Below, in pieces: positions 40,898-47,333 of a stretch of 52,413 nt of DNA. The notes under the pieces are model-generated. The model saw only the letters and a program-made list of their open reading frames with translations, did no database searches and was not told where the DNA came from. The translations under genes were made by a program, and so were the position numbers. How positions within the stretch are numbered: the first letter of the stretch is position 1; every line of letters begins with the position of its first letter. The DNA is from JBBRYW01 sp038253945 (GTDB lineage Bacteria; Actinomycetota; Thermoleophilia; Gaiellales; Gaiellaceae): assembly GCA_038253945.1 (NCBI GenBank), contig JBBSGR010000017.1, positions 1-52,413 of the forward strand. The letters are read 5' to 3'.

Positions 40898-41808
40898 CGC
40901 GCCCCTACCTCGAGGCGAAACACGTCGGGCCGGTTGTAGTGGCCTGCCGGGTCGAAGCGCTGCCGCTCCTCGTAGAGGCGCGCGGGGTCGAGCTCGGCGA
41001 CGAGGATCCCCTCCTCGTCGTAGAGCGGCCCGGCGAGGTAGGTGCCGTCGGGAGCAAGGATCGCGCTCCCGCCGCGGCCCAGGATGTCATCGCCTTCGAG
41101 CTCAGCGGCCAGCGTGAAGTCGTCGGGATACGAGGACGCGCGCTGGAAGTGCCCCGGACTGACGACGAACGCGCGCGACTCCCGCGCGATGTGGACGAGC
41201 GTCGCCTGCCACGCATCCCCGTCGTCGGCCGTCGAGGAGATGTAGATCTCGACGCCTGAATCGTAGAGCGAGAAGCGCGCGAGCGGCATGTAGTTCTCCC
41301 AGCAGATGAGGCCGCCGATCCGCCCGAGATCGGTCTGGAACGCGCGCAGCCCGCGGCCGTCGCCCTGGCCCCAGATCAGGCGCTCGTGGTTCGTCGGCAC
41401 GAGCTTGCGGTGGTGCTGTGCGAGCTGTCCGTCGGGGCCGTGGTAGAGCAGGCTGTTGTAGAGGGTGCCGGGGCGCTTTGGGTCGCGCTCGTTGACGCCG
41501 GTCACGAGCCAGACCCCGTGCTCCCGCGCGATCTCGCCGAGGCGGTCGGCGTCGGGGCCGGGCACGTCGACCGCCTGTTCAGAGAGGCGGGCGAACGCGG
41601 CCTTCGCACGCGGATCGGCCCAGCCCGCGAGCGCCCTGGCCCACCGCGACGAGGGGTAGGCGGGTACGAACGTCTCTGGAAAGACAACGAGTCTGGCGCC
41701 GCGGGAGGCCGCCTCGGCGGTCAGGCGCGCGAGCTTCTCGATCGTCGCTGCCCGGTCGAGGATGACGGGTTCCGCCTGGACGCATGCGACAGTGACCGGC
41801 TCGCGCAT
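40894..41808 (-). CDS. nitrilase-family carbon-nitrogen hydrolase
   Basis: A 304-residue nitrilase superfamily enzyme. The Glu-Lys-Cys triad is visible: E45 (VVFPETFVPAYP), K135 (HHRKLVPTNHE) and C169 (GGLICWENYMPLARF). The motifs, especially ETFVPAYP, the HERL segment and CWENYMPLAR, match the branch of aliphatic nitrilases and cyanide-type hydrolases rather than amidases. Possible substrates are natural nitriles; the exact one is not determined. ATG 41808 is the normal start. It is transcribed away from the glycosylase gene. Confidence 0.9.
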   Translation of the reverse strand: MREPVTVACVQAEPVILDRAATIEKLARLTAEAASRGARLVVFPETFVPAYPSSRWARALAGWADPRAKAAFARLSEQAVDVPGPDADRLGEIAREHGVWLVTGVNERDPKRPGTLYNSLLYHGPDGQLAQHHRKLVPTNHERLIWGQGDGRGLRAFQTDLGRIGGLICWENYMPLARFSLYDSGVEIYISSTADDGDAWQATLVHIARESRAFVVSPGHFQRASSYPDDFTLAAELEGDDILGRGGSAILAPDGTYLAGPLYDEEGILVAELDPARLYEERQRFDPAGHYNRPDVFRLEVGAR

Positions 41809-41868
41809 GGGCGGCAGCTTATAGCCCTCCCGTCACTCCCCAAGCCCCGGCCGCCGACTAGCCAAGAT

Positions 41869-42789
41869 GTGCAGGTGGTGGCCGACATCGAGCTCGAGCT
41901 CAGGGGTGCGGGCGGTGAGCCCGTCGACCTCTGGCGGACGCTCGTCTCGCACGGCGTCGCCTCGCTTCCACCCGCGCGGCTCGACGAGGTGGGACGAACG
42001 CTCGAGCTCACCGTCTCGCTCACGGGACTGCCGCCGCGCACGATCCGCCTCTCCGAGGGCGCGACCGGTCGCGGCCGGATCAACGTGCTCGGCCCGCCAC
42101 CCGGCCGTGTCGAGCGTGACAGCCTGGTCGCACTCGTGCGTCGGGTGCTGGCGCTCGACGACGATCTCTCGCCGTTCCACGCCGCGATCGCGACCGATCC
42201 GGACCTCGCGTGGGCCGCGGCGGGCGCGGGCCGGATGCTGCGAGCTCCGAGCGTGTTCGAGGACGTCGTCAAGACGATCTGCACGACGAACTGCACCTGG
42301 TCGGCGACGGTGCGGATGACGACGGTGCTCGTCGAGCAGCTCGGCGAGCCGTCCGTGGGCGACCACGGGCGGGCGTTTCCGACGCCCGAGGCGATGGCGG
42401 CCACGCCGGAGAGCTTCTACCGCGACGTCGTCCGTTCGGGCTACCGCGGCGCGTACCTGCATGCGCTGGCCGAGTCAGTGGCGAGCGGATCGCTCGACCT
42501 GGAGGGGCTCGCCGCGCCCGAAGACGTCCTGACCGACGAGGAGCTGACGAGGCGGCTGCTCGCCCTGCCCGGCGTCGGGCCGTACGCGGCGGCGCACGTC
42601 ATGATGCTGCTCGGACGCCACTCGCTGCTCGTGCTCGACTCGTGGACGCGGCCCAAGTACGCGCGCCTCGTCGGCCGCAAGCAGGTCTCGGATGCCGCCA
42701 TCGCGCGCCGGTTCCGCCGCTACGGGCGTTATGCCGGGCTTGCGTTCTGGCTCTTCCTCACGCGCGACTGGGTCGCCGGAGACGCCTGA
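41869..42789 (+). CDS. HhH-GPD DNA glycosylase-like protein
   Basis: A 306-residue protein. The N-terminal half is an alpha/beta domain like that of OGG/AlkA enzymes (VDLWRTLVSHGVASLPPARLDE, RTLELTVSLTGLPPRTIRL). It carries FEDVVKTICTTNCTWSATVRM and the helix-hairpin-helix LLALPGVGPYAAAHVMMLL, with the catalytic Asp in VLDSWTRPKYARLV. It removes damaged bases, probably alkylated or oxidised purines. GTG 41869 is chosen as the first start of sensible sequence; the frame upstream is the nitrilase shadow. It stands alone, convergent with the LLM oxidoreductase. Confidence 0.85.
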   Translation: MQVVADIELELRGAGGEPVDLWRTLVSHGVASLPPARLDEVGRTLELTVSLTGLPPRTIRLSEGATGRGRINVLGPPPGRVERDSLVALVRRVLALDDDLSPFHAAIATDPDLAWAAAGAGRMLRAPSVFEDVVKTICTTNCTWSATVRMTTVLVEQLGEPSVGDHGRAFPTPEAMAATPESFYRDVVRSGYRGAYLHALAESVASGSLDLEGLAAPEDVLTDEELTRRLLALPGVGPYAAAHVMMLLGRHSLLVLDSWTRPKYARLVGRKQVSDAAIARRFRRYGRYAGLAFWLFLTRDWVAGDA

Positions 42790-43572
42790 CTACCGGCGCC
42801 GCTCGCCGAGCTCGCGCATCGAGGCGACCGCGCGTTCGGGCTCGAGGCCGAAGCTGACGACGGCCCCTTCGCATCCGGCCGCCAGAAACTCCCCGATCGC
42901 CCGCTCGGCGTCCCCGGCGGAGGCGACCGTGATCCGCGGCACGACGCGCAACTCGGGGAATCGCTGTTTGACCTCGCGGACGCGGTCGGGCGCGATGCGT
43001 GTCGGGTGCCAGACGTCGCCGAGCTCTCGAGCGCGGCGGAGCGCGCGGTCGGAGCCGCCGCCGACCCAGATCTCGGGCTGCGGCGAGGGGAGCGGCGCGA
43101 AGGTCGCGTCCTCGAAAGACCAGAGCTCGCCGCGGAACTCGCGCTCGCCCGACCAGAGCGCCCTCAGCAGCCGGAGTGCCTCATCGGCCCGCCGCCCGCG
43201 ACGCGCGAAGTCGACGCCCATGAAGCGGAACTCGTCCTCGTGCCAGCCGATGCCGGCGCCGAGGCGAAAACGGCCCCCGGAGAGCTCCTGGAGCGTCGCG
43301 GCCTCCTTCGCGAGCCGGATCGGATGGTGGAGCGGGACGAGCACGATCGACGTGCCCAGACCGACCCGCTCGGTGTAGCCGGCGATCCACGAGAGCGTGC
43401 AGAGCGGGTCGAGCACCCGCCCGTACGGGTCGACGCCCTCCGGCCCGACGATGATGTGCTCGGTTGCCCAGACGGAGTCGAAACCCAGCTTCTCCGCCTC
43501 CTCGGCCACGGCGCGCACACCCGCCGAGCTCGCGTGCTCGTCGTAGTTCGGCAGGATGATGCCCAGGTGCAC
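42790..43572 (-). CDS. LLM-class F420-dependent oxidoreductase
   Basis: A 260-residue luciferase-like monooxygenase-fold protein. MHLGIILPNYDEHASSAGVRAVAEEAEKLGFDSVW, the GVDPYGRVLDPLCTLSWIAGYTERVGLGTSIVL segment and WVGGGSDRALRRARELGDVWHP are typical of the F420-dependent LLM group. GTG 43572 lies just before the conserved first strand; the longer frame is a shadow. It overlaps the start of the divergent PPOX gene by a few bases, a common pairing of F420-related enzymes in actinobacteria. Substrate unknown. Confidence 0.88.
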   Translation of the reverse strand: MHLGIILPNYDEHASSAGVRAVAEEAEKLGFDSVWATEHIIVGPEGVDPYGRVLDPLCTLSWIAGYTERVGLGTSIVLVPLHHPIRLAKEAATLQELSGGRFRLGAGIGWHEDEFRFMGVDFARRGRRADEALRLLRALWSGEREFRGELWSFEDATFAPLPSPQPEIWVGGGSDRALRRARELGDVWHPTRIAPDRVREVKQRFPELRVVPRITVASAGDAERAIGEFLAAGCEGAVVSFGLEPERAVASMRELGERRR

Positions 43573-43983
43573 GACCCGATCGTACTGAGGGAGCTGGTGC
43601 GGGACGCCAAGGTGGCCCGCCTCGCGACGATCGACGCAGACGGGCGCCCTCACCTCGTGCCGATCGTGTTCGTCCTCGAGGGGGACACGCTCCTCTCGGC
43701 GGTCGACTCGAAGCCGAAGCGCTCTCGGACGCTTCGACGCATCGAGAACGCGCGCGAGCGGCCCGACGTCACCGTTCTCGTCGATCACTACGAGGACGAC
43801 TGGCGCCGCCTTTGGTGGGTGAGGTTGCGCGGGCGGGCGCGGGTGATCGAGGCGGGCGAGGAGGCCGAACGAGCGCTCCGGTTGCTCGCGGGCAAGTACG
43901 AGCGGTATCGCGTCGAGCCGCCGAGCCCTCCGGTCTTGGCCGTCGACGTGGTGCAGTGGCGCGGCTGGGACGCCTCGCCCTGA
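43567..43983 (+). CDS. PPOX-class F420/FMN-binding oxidoreductase (TIGR03668-like)
   Basis: A 138-residue split-barrel protein. VARLATIDADGRPHLVPIVFVLEGDTLLSAVDSKPKRSRTLRRIENARERPDVTVLVDHY is the conserved cofactor-binding part, followed by DDWRRLWWVRLRGRARVI. It is the type often annotated as TIGR03668. GTG 43567 allows the N-terminal helix LRELVRDAKVARL; the next possibility, GTG 43597, would leave a shorter helix. The start overlaps that of the divergent LLM gene by six bases, so both promoters lie inside coding sequence. Unlike the fragment at 8889, this copy is complete. Confidence 0.82.
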   Translation: MHDPIVLRELVRDAKVARLATIDADGRPHLVPIVFVLEGDTLLSAVDSKPKRSRTLRRIENARERPDVTVLVDHYEDDWRRLWWVRLRGRARVIEAGEEAERALRLLAGKYERYRVEPPSPPVLAVDVVQWRGWDASP

Positions 43984-44000
43984 ACCACGAGGATGCGAGT

Positions 44001-45257
44001 ATGTGTACGAACATGGCGCTGCGCGACCTGATCGAGCGGGAGGCCGCCGGCGCGAACCGGGCGACGCCCTCTCTCCGAGACGCGGAGGTCGCCGAGGCGC
44101 TCCGCGCAGCGGGCGCGTTCACCCGAGAGCGGTGCGCGGCGATTCTCGGGGCGAATGCTGCCGACTGCGAGGCGGCGACAGGCCGGCTCGACGAGGGAAT
44201 GCTCGACCGACTCCGGCTCGACGCGAGCCGCGTCGAGGGGCTTGCACGCCAGGCGGAGGCGATGGCGGAGGTCTCACCGCTCGAGCGCGAGGTGGCGAGC
44301 TGGACGCTCCCGAACGGCCTGGTCGTCAGCGAGCGGCGAATCCCGATCGGAACCGTGGGAGCCAATTTCGAGGCACGGCCCGGCGTTGCGCTCGACGTGG
44401 CGGGCCAGCTCCTGAAGAGCCTCAACACGGCCGTCCTCCGCACCGGCGGCGCGGCACTACGCACCGTGACCGTCCTCGTCGACGAGATTCTGCGGCCCGC
44501 CCTGGAGGCGGCGGGTCTGCCGCCGGGCGCGGTCGGGCTCGTCCGCTCGGCCGATCGTGCCGGTGCGCGTGCTCTCGTCTCGCTGCCGCGGCGGATCCCG
44601 CTCGTAATCCTGCGCGGGAGCGGCGAGACGACGGCAACGCTTGCACGCCTCGCCGCGGAGAACGGCGTTCGAACGCTCGCCCACGCCGAGGGCGGCGGCG
44701 TTCTCTACATCCACGCCGCCGCCTCGCGCGAGCGAGCGCTCGCGCTCGCGGAGGCGAGCCTCGACCGCCTCGGCGTATGCAATCGGCTGAATCTCGCACT
44801 CGTCGACCAGGCGGCCGCCCATTTCGTGCCGCCTCTACTCGAGCTGTTTCGGCAGAAGGGCCTCGAGGTTCGCGGAAACGTGACGGGCGCATCGCCGCTC
44901 GACCGGCCGCTGGGGCACGAGTGGGCGAGCGATCCCGAGCGCGTGTCCACGGTGACCGTGGTCAGCGTCAGCGGTCTCGAAGAGGCGGTCCGGCTCGCGA
45001 ACGAGGAGACCTCCGGCCTCGCCGCTGGCATCGTGACGGAGGACGACGCTGCCGCCGAGCGCTTCCTCGACAGCTATCGCGGCACTGTCGCCTTCTGGCA
45101 TGCGCCGACCCGCTTCACCGACGGATTCGAGCTGACCGGGGCGCCCGAGACCGGGATCAACGTCGATTGGACGCCCGGCCCGCGCGGCCCCGTTACCTAT
45201 GGCGACCTCTCGCTGCGGCAATACCGGGTCGTCGGCGACGGAACGCAGCACCGGTGA
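44001..45257 (+). CDS. proA: gamma-glutamyl phosphate reductase
   Basis: A 418-residue aldehyde-dehydrogenase-superfamily enzyme that reduces glutamyl 5-phosphate to the semialdehyde in proline synthesis. It has VVSERRIPIGTVGANFEARPGV, AALRTVTVLV, the catalytic Cys in LGVCNRLNLAL and the end AFWHAPTRFTDGFELTGAPETGI. ATG 44001 is used with GAGG about 9 bases before it; ATG 44013 (MALRDLIE) is also plausible. It overlaps proB by GTGA. The order proA-proB reverses the common one. Confidence 0.93.
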   Translation: MCTNMALRDLIEREAAGANRATPSLRDAEVAEALRAAGAFTRERCAAILGANAADCEAATGRLDEGMLDRLRLDASRVEGLARQAEAMAEVSPLEREVASWTLPNGLVVSERRIPIGTVGANFEARPGVALDVAGQLLKSLNTAVLRTGGAALRTVTVLVDEILRPALEAAGLPPGAVGLVRSADRAGARALVSLPRRIPLVILRGSGETTATLARLAAENGVRTLAHAEGGGVLYIHAAASRERALALAEASLDRLGVCNRLNLALVDQAAAHFVPPLLELFRQKGLEVRGNVTGASPLDRPLGHEWASDPERVSTVTVVSVSGLEEAVRLANEETSGLAAGIVTEDDAAAERFLDSYRGTVAFWHAPTRFTDGFELTGAPETGINVDWTPGPRGPVTYGDLSLRQYRVVGDGTQHR

Positions 45258-46291
45258 CCGTCGTCGTCAAGCTCGGGACGAGCCTGGTCGCCGGACCGGG
45301 CGGCCGAGTGCGTCGAGGCGTGCTGGGGCGGCGTGCGCGGGAGATCTCGGCGATCGTCGCTCGCGGCGAGCCGGTGGCGGTCGTCTCGTCCGGCGCGATC
45401 GCACTGGGGCTGCCCCACCTCGGTCTCACGCGTCGTCCTCGCAGCGTGCCCAGGCTGCAGGCAGCCTCGGCTCTGGGGCAGGCGAGGTTGCAGCGGGCCT
45501 GGGAGCAGGCGCTAGCTCCACACGAGCTTCACGCGGCGCAGATCCTGCTCACATCCGGCGATGTGTCCGACCGCGGCGCCTACGTCAACGCCCGGAATGC
45601 GCTGCAGGCGCTCTTCGCCGTGAAGGCGGTGCCGATCGTGAACGAGAACGACGCCACCGCGACCGACGAGATCACCTTCGGCGACAACGACGCCCTCGCC
45701 GCCCAGGTGGCCGTGCTCGTGCGCGCACGCCTGCTCGTGCTGCTGACAGAGGTGGACGGCGTGTACACGCGCGCGCCGGGTAAGCCCGGCGCCGAGCTCG
45801 TCAGCGACGGCGCGGCCGTGGGGGATGCCGTGCTCGGAGCTCCGTCGGCTCTCGGCAGCGGCGGGATGCGCAGCAAAGTCCTCGCGGCCGAGATGGCCGC
45901 TGCAGGCGGCATCCCGACCGTCATCGCGGCGGGAGCGGGCGAGGCGGTGCTCGAGCCGATCCTGGCCGGCGAGGCGCTCGGCACGCGCTTCGCGGCGGCG
46001 GGCCAGGAGCTGTCCGCCTACAAGCTCTGGCTTCGCTTCGGCAAGCCGACCGCGGGCCGACTCCACGTCGACGAGGGAGCGCAGCGGGCGATCGCCGGCG
46101 AGGGCCGAAGCGTACTCGCCGTCGGTGTCTCGTCGTGCGAGGGCCGCTTCGGCGCGGGCGAGGCCGTCGAGCTGGTCGGGCCGGACGGGGTCGCGTTCGG
46201 CAAGGGGATCGCCAGCGCCGACGCCGCGCTGCTCGCCGGTCGCGGGCGCGGGGTCGAGGCCGTGCACCGGGACCGGCTCGTTCTCTACTGA
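45254..46291 (+). CDS. proB: glutamate 5-kinase with PUA domain
   Basis: A 345-residue amino-acid kinase, the first step of proline synthesis. VVVKLGTSLVAGPGGRV, VAVVSSGAIALGL, IVNENDATATDEITFGDNDALAAQVAVLV and LTEVDGVYT are the nucleotide and glutamate site motifs; GSGGMRSKVLAAEMA is conserved too. The C-terminal PUA domain (about 265-340: RLHVDEGAQRAIAGEGRSVLAVGV) is typical and may bind RNA or proline. GTG 45254 is coupled to proA. Enzymes of this kind are usually inhibited by proline. Confidence 0.94.
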   Translation: MTVVVKLGTSLVAGPGGRVRRGVLGRRAREISAIVARGEPVAVVSSGAIALGLPHLGLTRRPRSVPRLQAASALGQARLQRAWEQALAPHELHAAQILLTSGDVSDRGAYVNARNALQALFAVKAVPIVNENDATATDEITFGDNDALAAQVAVLVRARLLVLLTEVDGVYTRAPGKPGAELVSDGAAVGDAVLGAPSALGSGGMRSKVLAAEMAAAGGIPTVIAAGAGEAVLEPILAGEALGTRFAAAGQELSAYKLWLRFGKPTAGRLHVDEGAQRAIAGEGRSVLAVGVSSCEGRFGAGEAVELVGPDGVAFGKGIASADAALLAGRGRGVEAVHRDRLVLY

Positions 46292-46428
46292 GCCGCCTCC
46301 GCGGGGCGAAAGCGACGAGGGCCCGTCCGGAACGTGGGCCGCTGTGGATGACGCGCGAATGCCCCCGGTGGGCTGCATTCCCCTTTCATACGACCACGCA
46401 CCCTGGTTGCCTCCTGGCCGGCTCGAGG

Positions 46429-46795
46429 ATGGGGAGCGTGGCGCAAATCATCATCTGCGAGCCCTCCATTGCGATCTGCGATCTGCGAGCTGGTCGCGCA
46501 CGTGGCGACGGTGCTCGGCCACGAGCTCGCGTTCTCCGATCCTGCAGCCGGCGTGCCGCTGCCCCCCGCCGACGCGCTGATCCTCGAGCCGGCGGCTCCC
46601 GGTGCGATCGCCTGCGCGAAAGCCTTCCGCAACGCACAGCCCGCGCTGCCGATCCTCTGCATCAGCAGCTGCTCTGACGCCCCTGGCTGCGACGAGCTCG
46701 CGCCCGTCGTGTATCTCGTGAAGCCGTTCGAGCTCGCCGGCCGCCCGAGCAGCTCCACCAGGACGAGCACCAGTTCCAGCGGCCACCGCTCGTCG
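46429..46795 (+). pseudogene. response-regulator receiver-like gene with a 7-bp duplication
   Basis: From ATG 46429 or GTG 46438 the frame reads VAQIIICEPSIAIC. A different frame continues ELVAHVATVLGHELAFSD, ALILEPAAPGAIACAKAFRNAQPALPILCIS and VVYLVKPFEL. Together they resemble a CheY-like receiver: central beta strands and the KPF motif are preserved, while the phosphoacceptor Asp is not obvious. The change of frame is caused by a tandem repeat of the 7-mer GATCTGC near 46475-46488; removal of one copy joins the two frames. After KPFEL the sequence becomes Ser/Arg-rich and the true end is uncertain. It is an isolated relic beside tRNA-Sec. Confidence 0.55.
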
Positions 46796-46851
46796 TGGGC
46801 CGACGAGAGCGGCGGGCGGGGTGATCGCCGGGCAACGCGATCTTCGTCTTA

Positions 46852-46944
46852 CGGAGCGGCGCAGGAGTCGAACCTACCCAGCCTGGGGCTACCAGACCTC
46901 ACCGGTTTTGAAGACCGGCTGGGCCACCGGGCCCCTGCCGCTCC
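46852..46944 (-). tRNA. selC: tRNA-Sec (UCA anticodon)
   Basis: A 93-nt minus-strand tRNA with the special bacterial Sec fold: an 8-bp acceptor (GGAGCGGC / GCCGCTCC, discriminator G), a long D-stem with a 4-nt loop (GGGCC-CGGT-GGCCC), the anticodon arm CCGGT-CTTCAAA-ACCGG with anticodon TCA, a long variable arm and a 5-bp T stem (GTAGG-TTCGACT-CCTGC). CCA is not encoded. It decodes UGA as selenocysteine and pairs with selA/selB about 6-9 kb upstream. Standard tRNA finders miss it in default modes that lack a Sec model. Confidence 0.96.
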
Positions 46945-47048
46945 GAATCCAGCCTAACAAGCGGGTTTCGGGCAAGATTCGAGCTTCCGAGAGGTCGTCG
47001 ATCTACCGCTCGCCTACCGCGCGAAGCGGGTTGTAGCGTCGCGCCGCC

Positions 47049-47255
47049 TCAGCGAGCCCACCGGCAGCAGGAGGGAGTAGACGCGGAGGTGACGCGCCGA
47101 TCCGCATGGCCAGCCACCCGGGCGGCGACCTGGAGCACGCTCACGCCCTGCGCGATGAGCTGAGAGACCGCGTAGTGGCCAGGGTCGTGAAACCGAAAGG
47201 CGAGTCGAGGGAGGCCGGCGCGAGCCCGACGGGGGATCGACTCGAGCAGCGTCAT
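47049..47255 (-). pseudogene. tyrosine-recombinase (integrase) C-terminal relic
   Basis: The minus strand reads LPRLAFRFHDPGHYAVSQLI, then AQGVSVLQVAARVAGHADRRVT, which is the catalytic C-terminus of phage-type integrases (consensus FHDLRH ... GH). The second catalytic Arg box is damaged (HDLRH to HDPGH), and the end with the catalytic Tyr is in a shifted frame (RVYSLLLP near 47060-47080). It is about 100 bp from tRNA-Sec, a classic integration site, and is the trace of a lost island. Nothing of the N-terminal part remains; the 390 bp from the tRNA to the next gene hold only this relic. Confidence 0.65.
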
Positions 47256-47333
47256 CGGCTCAGAGCGATCGATCCGGGGCGTGTGGCAGCAATCCGGTCG
47301 AGTGCGGGGAGGTGCGCGGGCTATCCTCAGTCG

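Noticed and set aside
44003..45253. Long upstream extension of the proB frame through proA
   Set aside because: Sequence before GTG 45254 is a frame-shifted shadow of proA; proB homology starts at VTVVVKLGTS.
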